64,000 nt of DNA, from assembly GCF_001500045.1 (NCBI RefSeq), contig NZ_LQIX01000007.1, positions 1 through 64,000 of the forward strand, given 5' to 3'. A program made the position numbers and the translations under genes. This stretch comes from Mycobacterium sp. GA-1199. Its GTDB lineage: Bacteria > Actinomycetota > Actinomycetes > Mycobacteriales > Mycobacteriaceae. The notes under the pieces are model-generated. The model did not search any database. It was given only the letters and a program-made list of their open reading frames with translations, and was not told the origin of the DNA. Of this stretch, positions 50,147-58,317 are shown piece after piece. Each line of letters begins with the position of its first letter. Position 1 is the first letter of the stretch.

Positions 50147-51039
50147 GAAGATAACCGCGTATCCCGCATCGCCTCGGCCATCGCGGCCGCGGACTCCGGG
50201 GTGCTCTCGATCCGCCAGTCGGTCTCCTTGTCATGATCGAACCAGACGAAGCCGATCACATCGCGCTGAAGCCGGAGGAATTCCACGAAGCGCTCGATCC
50301 ATTCGGCTTTGCAGCCGCCGGACTCGGCGCAACCGACTTCCGCGATCAGGATCGGCTTGTCCGCGGTGATGGCTCTCAGCTCGTCGAGGGCGGCTCCGAA
50401 CAGTTGATCGGGGTCGACCCAGCTCGTCGAGGACAGGCAGGTCCCCCAGTTGTATCCGTCGATCCCCAGAACGTCGACGTACTCGTGGCCGGGATACCAG
50501 TCGGCAAGCCTTCCGGCAGCACCGACCGTGGGCGCCCATATCCAGTCGACGTTTGCGACGTTGCGTTCGGTGAAGATGTCGTGCACGTGCCGCCACGCGC
50601 TGATGTACGCCGACGGCGAAGTGCCGCATGCAGGTGTCCAGGGATACCAGTCACCGTTGAACTCGTGCGCCAACCGGATGAAGACGTGGCGCCCCCATTC
50701 GCAGAACTCGTCGGCCCAGCGGTAGATGTAGTCGTCGAGGGCACCCGCGAGTAGCGATCTCACGACGGCGGGTGACCGATCGTCCGTCCAGCACCACGGC
50801 TCCCAGGACACGATGGGTTCGGCGCCGCTGTAGGTCACGACGGCCATCGCCGACACGGGCGGCGGAGCAAAGAAATCCTCGAACGCCATCACCATCTGGG
50901 GCCGCTGTCCGACGGCGTCGGCCACAGCCTGCAACTCCCGCCCCGCTGTGAACCCGCCCGGCGTGCTCACCCCGAAGCGCAGGGACGAGGTGCGCACCCC
51001 CGACTGAGGGTCCGTAGTCGTCTCGGCCAGCGCGTCCAC
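50143..51039 (-). CDS. GH26-like glycoside hydrolase (beta-mannanase type)
   Basis: A 298-residue (beta/alpha)8-type protein. The general acid is in IRLAHEFNGDWYPW (about E127) and the nucleophile in PILIAEVGCAE (about E233). The ~106-residue spacing is normal for GH26. Other core motifs are MVMAFEDFF, IVSWEPW and VDVLGIDGYNWG. The GTG at 51039, preceded by GAGGGGGA, is preferred over 51123. From that start there is no signal peptide, which is unusual for a polysaccharide-cleaving enzyme. First gene of the operon, overlapping the phosphatase by 4 bases. It may trim or edit the glycan made by the GT2. Confidence 0.8.
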   Translation of the reverse strand: MDALAETTTDPQSGVRTSSLRFGVSTPGGFTAGRELQAVADAVGQRPQMVMAFEDFFAPPPVSAMAVVTYSGAEPIVSWEPWCWTDDRSPAVVRSLLAGALDDYIYRWADEFCEWGRHVFIRLAHEFNGDWYPWTPACGTSPSAYISAWRHVHDIFTERNVANVDWIWAPTVGAAGRLADWYPGHEYVDVLGIDGYNWGTCLSSTSWVDPDQLFGAALDELRAITADKPILIAEVGCAESGGCKAEWIERFVEFLRLQRDVIGFVWFDHDKETDWRIESTPESAAAMAEAMRDTRLSS

Positions 51040-51150
51040 GGTCTGCTCCCCCTCAGGTGCTGAGTGACTCTGATGTTCCCCCGGGTGCCATCGTCGCAAA
51101 CTCCACATCGCGCCATTGCGCAAACGGGGGTACGTGGCCTCGCCGCAACC

Positions 51151-51176
51151 GTTGGGTGCCGCTGCTGAGTGGGTAC
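51151..51176 (+). promoter_or_regulatory. SigF-like promoter for DUF7159-type gene
   Basis: GTTG (51151-51154), a 16-base spacer and GGGTAC (51171-51176) resemble the mycobacterial SigF consensus GTTT-N15-17-GGGTAY. It lies 57 bases before the ATG at 51234, in the 194-base region shared with the divergent GH26/partner-switch operon. On the opposite strand only a weak GTTT...GGGGGA pair is seen. Confidence 0.4.
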
Positions 51177-51233
51177 CGAGTCAGGCGAGAGGTAACCTCA
51201 GAGCCTGATTCACCGCAAGAACGGGGACACGAT

Positions 51234-52442
51234 ATGGACCTCGTGCTCGGCCTGTCGATGACGTCCAGCACGGTTCGGTGGGTGCTCGTGGAGGGCACCA
51301 CCGGCGAAGGAGCAACCGTCGACCGTGGGTCGTTCGACTTCGACGCGGACGTCGATCCCGACGATCTGCTCAACGTGGCGCTCGCCGATGTCGTCGACAG
51401 CCCGATCCACGCGATCGGCGTCACCTGGACCAACGAGGCCGAGGCCATGGCGTCCGGTGTGCTGGAGGTCCTGACCGCGCGCGGCTACGGCAACGCGATC
51501 GCGATCTCCGAGCTGGAAGCCGGCGATGTGCTGGCGGCGGGCATCGCCGACATCGCCGACTACGACGACGTCGCGGTGTGCATCGTCGAGCCCGACGCCG
51601 CGGTGGTCGCGATGGTCGACCGTGACGGCGTGACCGTCGATCGCATCGCACGACCCCTTGACGGCGCGGACGTCGTCGAGCTGCCCAGCAGCGTGATCGC
51701 CATGCTCGAGCTCAACCAGTGGCGACCGCAGGCCATCTTCGTGGTCGGGTCGGCCCGCGATCTCGACCTGGTCACCTCCACGCTCGGCGACGTGACCGAC
51801 TCCCCGGTGTTCTCCGCCGCCGAGGCTGACCTGGCACTTGCGCGCGGCGCGGCGCTGGCCTCGGCGCGTGCGGTCAACAGGCTGGACGCCACCGTGGCGA
51901 AGGGACCGTCGCGGGTCGGGGCGCTGGCGTCGGTCCTGGTCGCCGCCGTGGTGACGTTCGTGGTGTCGACCTCGACAGCGGTCGGCTTGAGCCTGACCGG
52001 CGACGTCGAGCCCACACGCCAGGACGCGCACGTCGCGGAGGAGGAATCCGTGGCCGTCGCGGAAGAGGCACAGCGGCCCGTCGACAACGAGATGCCCAGC
52101 AAGAAGGCCGCTACGACCCCGGCCGAGGCCAGGCCTGTCGTCGCGCAAACCATCGCGGTGGCCGCCCCTCCACCACCGCCCGCCGCTCCCCCGGTCGGAC
52201 CCGTCTACGAACCCCCGGCTTACGTACCGCCCGCGCCGGCCTACACCGCACCGGAACCCGTCTACGCGCCGCCGGCCCCCGTCGACACCGCCCCGGCGTA
52301 CACGCCACCGGCACCGGTGTATGCGCCGCCGCCGGCGCCTGCTTACGTACCGCCTCCGAAACCGCGGCTACGCGACCGCATCATCGAGCGGATCCCGATC
52401 ATCAATCGGTTCCATGAGCCGGAGTACACGTACGGGCGTTAG
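51234..52442 (+). CDS. DUF7159-type ASKHA-like membrane-anchored protein with Pro/Tyr-rich tail
   Basis: A 402-residue paralogue of the protein at 20185. The N-terminal ~225 residues open with MDLVLGLSMTSSTVRWVLVE and include HAIGVTWTNEAEAMASG, VAVCIVEPDAAVVAMVD and LALARGAALASARA. One membrane helix (about 229-254) follows. The tail of about 150 residues consists largely of Pro, Ala, Tyr and Val repeats (APAYTPPAPVYAPPPAPAYV), ending in a basic segment. The ATG at 51234 is chosen by alignment with the paralogue; the frame opens at 51057. It is divergent from the partner-switch operon and may share regulation with it. Confidence 0.75.
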   Translation: MDLVLGLSMTSSTVRWVLVEGTTGEGATVDRGSFDFDADVDPDDLLNVALADVVDSPIHAIGVTWTNEAEAMASGVLEVLTARGYGNAIAISELEAGDVLAAGIADIADYDDVAVCIVEPDAAVVAMVDRDGVTVDRIARPLDGADVVELPSSVIAMLELNQWRPQAIFVVGSARDLDLVTSTLGDVTDSPVFSAAEADLALARGAALASARAVNRLDATVAKGPSRVGALASVLVAAVVTFVVSTSTAVGLSLTGDVEPTRQDAHVAEEESVAVAEEAQRPVDNEMPSKKAATTPAEARPVVAQTIAVAAPPPPPAAPPVGPVYEPPAYVPPAPAYTAPEPVYAPPAPVDTAPAYTPPAPVYAPPPAPAYVPPPKPRLRDRIIERIPIINRFHEPEYTYGR

Positions 52443-52444
52443 CC

Positions 52445-52888
52445 CTACGGGCAGGCGGCCGGCGCGTCGTCCCGCACCGCACGGTCGGCGGGCAACGTGT
52501 AGGTGACTGTTGCCTCAGCGTGCTCAGAACCCTTGTTGGACACCACATGTGGGACTCCGGCGGGCACGAAGATGGCTTGGCCGGCGCCGAAGACCGCAGG
52601 CAGGCAGCCACCCGCCCTCTGCAGACTCACCTCGCCGCCGTTGATCACCGAGTACTCCGGACCCGGGTGGGTGTGCCAGCCGCTGCTCGACTCCGGGGCG
52701 AGCACCAAGCTCTGCACGTAGAGGGTGGTCGGGTGGCCCACGGAGACGATCGCGATGGGCGCATCCGTCGTCCCCTTCGCCAGATCGGTGCGCTCGATGT
52801 CGCCCTCTGCGGGTGTGGCGGCCGCCGACGGTGCAGTCATCGTCGCCGTGATCGCCAGGGCTGCCGCGACGGAATGTAACCGGTTCAT
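52445..52888 (-). CDS. Exported cupin-domain protein
   Basis: A 147-residue protein with a signal peptide (LHSVAAALAITATMTAPSAA). It is a single cupin: motif 1 is GWHTHPGPEYSVINGG (HxH and E ligands) and motif 2 is FVPAGVPHVVSN (His). A cysteine in GGCLPAV and one near the end (AACP) could form a disulfide. Metal-binding and small-molecule or sugar binding outside the cell are plausible. It converges with the DUF7159-type gene (2 bases between stops) and lies 25 bases downstream of the Hsp70-like gene on the same strand. Confidence 0.8.
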   Translation of the reverse strand: MNRLHSVAAALAITATMTAPSAAATPAEGDIERTDLAKGTTDAPIAIVSVGHPTTLYVQSLVLAPESSSGWHTHPGPEYSVINGGEVSLQRAGGCLPAVFGAGQAIFVPAGVPHVVSNKGSEHAEATVTYTLPADRAVRDDAPAACP

Positions 52889-52913
52889 CGCCGCATTATC
52901 TCCACAGTCGGGC

Positions 52914-54689
52914 CTACGGCACCGGCTGGTAAGGGTTCTGCGGCACCTGGATCGGAATCGGCACCGGCACGAACGGCACGGTCAGATACGTGGTCGTCAT
53001 CGGCGTGGTGCTCGCAGTGGCGGAAGAGGTCGTCGCCGTGGTGGGTGCGGTGGTCGTGGGCGGGGTGGTGGTCGTCGTGGTGGTCGTCGCCGTGGTCGTC
53101 GTCGTCGTTGTGGTTGTAGTGGTCGTTGTGGTTGTGGTCGTCGGTTGTGTCGTCGTGACGACCGTCGTCGGCGGCGGTGGAGGCGGCGGCGCCTCGGTGG
53201 TCACCGGCGGAGGGGGCGGAGCATCAGTCAGCGTCACGGTCTCGACCGGGGGCGGCGGCGCCTCGGGTGCGACCGGTTCAGGCGCCGGTGCCGACGGCGG
53301 CGGAACCGGCGCGGTCTGCGGCGCCTCGGTCACGCCGGTACTGCCGGTCGCGCTGGTCAGGGCGATCGCCACTCCGCCGACTGCGACCACCGCGATGGCC
53401 GCGGCCACACCCATCACCAGCCCTGGTAGCCGTTGCCAGATCCGCGGTTCGTCGATGGGCCCTTCCGTGGGGGGAACGTACTGCGCGGGCGGCGGGCGCA
53501 TCGGCCCGGAGTCATACGGGGTCTCATAGGGTCCCGAGCCGGTGTAGGGTACGGGGTCGTCCGCCGCGTCGTCCTGCGACCAGGCCAGCGCTCGAAACGT
53601 CGACGACCCGGGGGACTCGGCCGCCGGCTGCGGCACCGGCGCCAAACCCGTCGGGGCGTCCGCGGGAATCACGGGCGCCAAGCCGGTCCGCGCCTCGGCG
53701 GCCGAGGTGTACGCACCGATCAACGCGGCACCCTTCGCGGCGTCGAGCCCCGGTTGCGGGGTGGCGAACACCGGCATGCCGGAGCGCTCCGCCAGCCGCC
53801 GTCGAATCAACGGCATGCCTGCGCCACCGCCGGCAACGACCAGGGCGGCGACGTCCTTCCAGCCAATTCTGTTGCGCTGCAACGTGTCATCGATCGCCAC
53901 AAGGACACCGTCCAGCTTTGGCGCGACCAGAGCCTCGAGCTCGTCGCGTGTCACCCGGACCGCCACGTGATGGTCCGGCAACTGCACATCGACGTCGGTG
54001 GCTTCGTGCGTCGACAACCGTTCCTTGGCGTTGCGGCACTCGTCTCGCAGGCGGGACAGTGACCCCACGGCGGCCGTGCTCAGGGGGTCGTCGCCACCCG
54101 AGCCCGCGAGCCCGGCAAGGATGTGGCTCAGCAGGGCTTGGTCCACCAGGTCACCGGAGAACTCGGTGTGACGAGTCGTCTCGTCGATGGGCTCGAAGGC
54201 ATCGCCTGCATCCGCCAGCGTGATGCTGGTTGCGCCGCCGCCGAAATCGACCAGCGCCACCACACCCTGTGCCGGAAGGCCGAGATCGCCCTGCAGTGCG
54301 GTCAGCGACGCCTTGGCATCCGAAACGAGTCGGGTGATCGTGCCGTCGGCGCCGAAAAGGGGATGTCCGCGCAGTGCGCTGCGCAGTGTCCGCAGGCTGG
54401 CCGGTCCCCAATGTGCGGGCACAGCGACCGAGACGTCGGACGACGCGGACCCGTACCCTTCGACGAGGTCTGCGAGCGCGGCGACCAACAACCGGTCGGC
54501 CGAGTGTGACGATCCGTCGGCGGCCACCAGTGGCACGTTGTCGCCCACCCGCTCGACGAAGCCTGACATCACGGTGCCGTCCGGCACGGTGAATACCGAA
54601 CGACGGAACGCGGGCTGATCGGCTGGATTGTCGATACGTACCGCGACCAAGTTCGTCGTCCCGATCGACAACCCCAGTGGGTCGCTCAT
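52914..54689 (-). CDS. Membrane-anchored Hsp70-like (ASKHA) protein with Thr-rich tail
   Basis: A 591-residue third Hsp70-like paralogue, nearly the same length as the one at 1351. It has LGLSIGTTNLVAVRID, VVALVDFGGGATSITLADAG and LVVAGGGAGMPLIRRRL. The membrane helix is near 423-445 (LVMGVAAAIAVVAVGGVAIAL). The tail holds a Pro/Glu part, then a run of more than 30 mostly Thr residues, and ends PFVPVPIPIQVPQNPYQPVP. The ATG at 54689 is used by analogy with the 1351 protein; a GTG at 54701 is also possible. No TTAGGGGAT motif was seen upstream, unlike the two paralogues at the ini locus. Function unknown. Confidence 0.8.
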   Translation of the reverse strand: MSDPLGLSIGTTNLVAVRIDNPADQPAFRRSVFTVPDGTVMSGFVERVGDNVPLVAADGSSHSADRLLVAALADLVEGYGSASSDVSVAVPAHWGPASLRTLRSALRGHPLFGADGTITRLVSDAKASLTALQGDLGLPAQGVVALVDFGGGATSITLADAGDAFEPIDETTRHTEFSGDLVDQALLSHILAGLAGSGGDDPLSTAAVGSLSRLRDECRNAKERLSTHEATDVDVQLPDHHVAVRVTRDELEALVAPKLDGVLVAIDDTLQRNRIGWKDVAALVVAGGGAGMPLIRRRLAERSGMPVFATPQPGLDAAKGAALIGAYTSAAEARTGLAPVIPADAPTGLAPVPQPAAESPGSSTFRALAWSQDDAADDPVPYTGSGPYETPYDSGPMRPPPAQYVPPTEGPIDEPRIWQRLPGLVMGVAAAIAVVAVGGVAIALTSATGSTGVTEAPQTAPVPPPSAPAPEPVAPEAPPPPVETVTLTDAPPPPPVTTEAPPPPPPPTTVVTTTQPTTTTTTTTTTTTTTTTTATTTTTTTTPPTTTAPTTATTSSATASTTPMTTTYLTVPFVPVPIPIQVPQNPYQPVP

Positions 54690-54799
54690 AACGGAGGACA
54701 CGATAGTCTTCCGGCCACCGGGAACCGGTCAGACACTCCGTGCGAACCCCGTTCGGCCGCCACGGTTTTGGGGTGCGCCAAACGGGTACCTGCAATGCC

Positions 54800-56305
54800 A
54801 TGACATCTCTTTGGCTAGCAAACCGCGTCGAGCGGCCGACACCGCCCGACCCGCTGGTCGAATCGGACCGGTCGGCCGACGTCGTCGTGGTCGGCGCCGG
54901 CATCACCGGCCTCATCACCGCGGTGCTCTTGGCGCGAGCCGGCAAGGACGTGCTGGTGCTGGAAGCGCAACGCGTCGGGGCGGGCGCCACCGGCAACACC
55001 ACCGCCAAAATCAGCCTGTTGCAGAGCACCAAGCTCTCGAAGATCGTCTCCAAACACGGTCCCGGGACGGCCAGGCAATACGTCGAGGGCAACCGCGAGG
55101 GGCTGGAGTGGCTGGTCCAGCACTGTGAGGCGCATGGGCTGTCGGTGCAACGCGAGGACGCGTACACCTATGCACAATCCGAGAACGGCGTTCCCTCGGT
55201 GCGCCAGGAGCTGGAGGCGTGCCAGGCCGCGGGATTGGACGTCGACTGGGTCGACGACGCCGATGTGCCTTTCCCGTTCCACGGTGCGGTCCGGCTGGCA
55301 GACCAGGCGCAGTTCGACCCGATGCCGTTGCTCGACAGCCTGGTCGTGGAGCTCGACGAACGGGGCGGACGGCTGACGCAAGGCGTTCGGGTGCAGAAGG
55401 TTTCGAATGACGGCGACAGGCTGGCGTTGGGTGTCCGCACCACCGCGGGTGACGAATTCGACGTGCATGCCAAGCAATGTGTTCTCGCGACGGGCATCCC
55501 GATCCTGGACCGCGGCGGTTTCTTCGCCCGCCTCAAACCGCAACGCTCCTACTGCATGGCCTACAAGGTGCCCGGCAACATCACAAGGGGCATGTACATC
55601 TCCGCCGATTCGCCGACCCGGTCGCTGCGTTATGCGCCGACACCGGACGGCGATCGGCTGATCGCCGGCGGGGCCGGACATCCCGTCGGCCACGAAAAGA
55701 GCCCGGCCTCGTCGGTGCAGGAACTCGACCAGTGGACGAAGCTGCACTTCCCCGGTGCGATGCAAACCCATTACTGGTCGGCGCAGGACTATTCGCCCAT
55801 CGACGAACTGCCCTACGTGGGGCCGATCCTGCCCGGGAACGACAAGATCTTCGTGGCAACGGGTTTCGACAAGTGGGGCATGACCAACGGAACCGCCGCC
55901 GCGCTGGCGCTGTCGAGTCGCATCCTCGGAGGCCGGATGGACTGGGCCGAGGCGTTCGACAGTTGGAGCCCGCACGAGTTGTCGGGCATTCCGAAGGCGA
56001 TGCAGACCAATGCGCAGGTGGCGCTCTACCTGACGCGCGGGTGGATCACGCCGGTCACCCGTATCCTCAACCGCACTCCCGAGGAGGGCGGCGTGGTCAG
56101 TGGACCCCCATGGGATCTGGAGGCGCGAAGCGTGGTCGACGGCCGCGAATATCGCGTCTCGCCGGTGTGCCCGCACCTGGGCGGCATCGTCAACTGGAAC
56201 GACGCCGACGAGACGTGGGAGTGCCCGCTGCACGGGTCACGCTTCGCGCCCGACGGAACCTTGCTCGAGGGTCCTGCGACACGCAATCTCACTGCGGCGC
56301 AGTAG
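54800..56305 (+). CDS. FAD-dependent oxidoreductase with C-terminal Rieske domain
   Basis: A 501-residue two-domain enzyme. Residues ~25-420 are a DAO-type FAD domain: VVVVGAGITGLITAVLLARA for the ADP loop, GATGNTTAKISLLQST, and the closing FVATGFDKWGMTNGTAAALAL. Residues ~420-501 are a Rieske [2Fe-2S] domain with CPHLGG and CPLHGSRF. Similar proteins oxidise amines or other small molecules and pass electrons through the cluster. The substrate is unknown. Its 3' end overlaps the convergent membrane-protein gene by 17 bases. Confidence 0.85.
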   Translation: MTSLWLANRVERPTPPDPLVESDRSADVVVVGAGITGLITAVLLARAGKDVLVLEAQRVGAGATGNTTAKISLLQSTKLSKIVSKHGPGTARQYVEGNREGLEWLVQHCEAHGLSVQREDAYTYAQSENGVPSVRQELEACQAAGLDVDWVDDADVPFPFHGAVRLADQAQFDPMPLLDSLVVELDERGGRLTQGVRVQKVSNDGDRLALGVRTTAGDEFDVHAKQCVLATGIPILDRGGFFARLKPQRSYCMAYKVPGNITRGMYISADSPTRSLRYAPTPDGDRLIAGGAGHPVGHEKSPASSVQELDQWTKLHFPGAMQTHYWSAQDYSPIDELPYVGPILPGNDKIFVATGFDKWGMTNGTAAALALSSRILGGRMDWAEAFDSWSPHELSGIPKAMQTNAQVALYLTRGWITPVTRILNRTPEEGGVVSGPPWDLEARSVVDGREYRVSPVCPHLGGIVNWNDADETWECPLHGSRFAPDGTLLEGPATRNLTAAQ

Positions 56306-57050
56306 TTATCGGCTTCTCCGGCAGAAAGCGCCGGACGGCGATCGACCCGACGATGCCGACTACGATCAGCGTGATCGCGACGGTGTCGGATGTCGAGTCC
56401 GACACCCAGCCGACGATTCCGGTTACGGTGAGGAATGGTGGAAGCCAGTCGATGGCACCCGACCACGAGTCCGACTCTCCGGTCGCGTAGTCGGGATAGA
56501 ACTCGGTGAACGACGCAGCGAAGACGAGTGCCCCGATGGGGATGATCCAGGCGGTCCAGAAGTTGTCGTTGTCGCGCAGGACGGCGTCGCCGATACCGCC
56601 CGAGATGGCCGACACGACGAACGCGGCGGCCCATGCGCCGGTGATCGCGAAGTTGATGCGCCGGAACGGTGCTGTGTCCCAATGCTCACGAGGCGTCGTG
56701 TCCTTCGCGTAGGCCATGGTGAAGGGGCGGCGCACGATCAGCGTGCCGACGGCGAATACCGCCAATACGATGTTGCTGAGCTCGCCGGACCACAGCTGCA
56801 GCCAGTCGATCACACGGTCCGGCGCGAGGAGGCCGATCACGGCGAGAGCACCGAAGTAGGCGATGGTCAGGGCTTCGAGGGCGTGGACGGGAACACCGCG
56901 GCGGGTGCCGACCCAGAGTGTCAGTAGGGCGAGACCCAGCGCCGCGGACGCGGCCTCCTCGAACCTGCCCGGGCCTGCGACAACCGCCATGAGGACCCAC
57001 GGCGCCAGCCCCGCGAACGGAGATTTGACGTAGGCGTCGACGAATTTCAT
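56289..57050 (-). CDS. Multi-pass membrane protein of unknown function
   Basis: A 253-residue integral membrane protein with about eight hydrophobic helices. It starts MKFVDAYVKSPFAGLAPWVL and includes RRPFTMAYAKDTTPREHWDT in a central loop and FYPDYATGESDSW before the last helices. The ATG at 57050 is chosen since the frame upstream of it overlaps the divergent SnoaL-like gene. No family recognised with confidence. It overlaps the 3' end of the FAD/Rieske gene. Confidence 0.7.
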   Translation of the reverse strand: MKFVDAYVKSPFAGLAPWVLMAVVAGPGRFEEAASAALGLALLTLWVGTRRGVPVHALEALTIAYFGALAVIGLLAPDRVIDWLQLWSGELSNIVLAVFAVGTLIVRRPFTMAYAKDTTPREHWDTAPFRRINFAITGAWAAAFVVSAISGGIGDAVLRDNDNFWTAWIIPIGALVFAASFTEFYPDYATGESDSWSGAIDWLPPFLTVTGIVGWVSDSTSDTVAITLIVVGIVGSIAVRRFLPEKPITTAPQ

Positions 57051-57095
57051 GTCCGGACTGTACGCGGTGCGGAGGTGTTGTGTTGCAATGTCGGC

Positions 57096-57554
57096 ATGGG
57101 TGACATCGACGAGATCCAGCAAGTGAAGTACCGCTACCTGCGCGCGCTCGACACCAAACACTGGGATGAGTTCGCCGAGACCCTCACCGAGGACGTGGTG
57201 GGCAAGTACGGCGAGTCGATCGGCGAGGAGCACCACTTCACCAATCGCGACGAGTTGGTCACGTTCATGCGCAACTCGCTGGGCCCCGAGATCATCACCG
57301 AACACCGCGTCACCCATCCCGAGATCACCGTCGACGGTGACGAAGCGACGGGCACGTGGTACCTGCAGGACCGGGTGATCGCACCCGACTTCAACTTCAT
57401 GCTGATCGGCGCGGGCTTCTATCACGACCGGTACCGGCGGACCAGCGAGGGATGGCGGATCAGCGAAACCGGTTACGACCGCACCTATGACGCGTCGATG
57501 TCACTCGAGGCGCTGAACTTCAAGGTGAAACCCGGTCGGGCACTGAACATCTGA
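57096..57554 (+). CDS. SnoaL-like (NTF2-fold) protein
   Basis: A 152-residue cone-shaped NTF2-fold protein: IQQVKYRYLRALDTKHWDEF, then TNRDELVTFMRNSLG, GTWYLQDRVIAP and GAGFYHDRYRRTSEGWRIS. This is the pattern of SnoaL_4-type polyketide-cyclase or dehydratase-like proteins. Conserved Tyr/Asp/His residues could be catalytic, but the substrate is unknown. ATG at 57096 (MGDIDEIQQ) is used rather than the in-frame start at 57075. It converges with the L,D-transpeptidase gene with 1 base between stops. Confidence 0.8.
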   Translation: MGDIDEIQQVKYRYLRALDTKHWDEFAETLTEDVVGKYGESIGEEHHFTNRDELVTFMRNSLGPEIITEHRVTHPEITVDGDEATGTWYLQDRVIAPDFNFMLIGAGFYHDRYRRTSEGWRISETGYDRTYDASMSLEALNFKVKPGRALNI

Positions 57555-57555
57555 G

Positions 57556-58215
57556 TCACTGAGCGACCGCGATCAGCGCCCCCGGCCGGAGCCACCGCAT
57601 GATCTCGACCAGCTTGCCGTCGTCGATCGCCACACATCCGGCCGTCGGCCCGCCGTCGGTGGCGTGCAGGAAGAATGCGCCTCCGTTGCCGGGCACCCGC
57701 GCCTTGTTGACCCCCATCACGACCGCATGAACGTACTGCGGGATCTGGAGATTCTCGGTACCGCTCGCCGGGTCGGTGTCGAACGGGCACTGCGCCTTCT
57801 TGCAAACCTGCATGGTGTTGTAGGTCGGGCTCTTCATGTCGCCGTCCCACCAGTGGTCCGGCCCGACCTGCACGTACGGTAGGCCTCCGCCGGGGTTGGG
57901 CGCCGTGCCGAAGGCGAAGTCGAGCGTGAAAACACCCATCGGCGTTTTCATTTCGCCGTCGTGGCTCTGCGGAGTCATACCGTTGGCGCCGATCCAGGCC
58001 GGTATGCCCGCAGCGACCGGTTGCCAGCCCGCCCCGGTCCGCTGGTAGACGTCCACCTTGGCCTTCGAACCACCCACGCCGACAACGGAAATCACCTGAG
58101 TGGCCGAACCCACCGACCTTGCGAACCACGGAACGGTCTGCGCCTGGCCGACGGGGGCGACCACGAGAGCCATCAGGCCCACGCACAGCAGGGTCAGCAG
58201 TCGGCGCACCGACAC
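57556..58215 (-). CDS. Exported L,D-transpeptidase (YkuD-like), Rv0309-like
   Basis: A 219-residue protein with a signal peptide (LLTLLCVGLMALVVAPVGQA) and a YkuD-type domain. The active-site region is FFLHATDGGPTAGCVAIDD (His near 184, Cys near 194), with TPMGVFTLDFAFGTAPNPGG earlier. Sequence and length closely recall Rv0309 of M. tuberculosis (from memory). L,D-transpeptidases make 3-3 peptidoglycan cross-links or attach proteins; Rv0309-type proteins are atypical, so activity is likely but not certain. Its neighbours with PAP2 domains match the Rv0308-Rv0309 pairing. Confidence 0.85.
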   Translation of the reverse strand: MSVRRLLTLLCVGLMALVVAPVGQAQTVPWFARSVGSATQVISVVGVGGSKAKVDVYQRTGAGWQPVAAGIPAWIGANGMTPQSHDGEMKTPMGVFTLDFAFGTAPNPGGGLPYVQVGPDHWWDGDMKSPTYNTMQVCKKAQCPFDTDPASGTENLQIPQYVHAVVMGVNKARVPGNGGAFFLHATDGGPTAGCVAIDDGKLVEIMRWLRPGALIAVAQ

Positions 58216-58317
58216 ATGCTAGGTCGCGGCTCGCTGTGATCCCCGTATGCCACGCGGCCCCGTGACCGATCTGCGATGACACGATTATTTTCCGACGCCG
58301 GTGGATACGTTGGGGAG

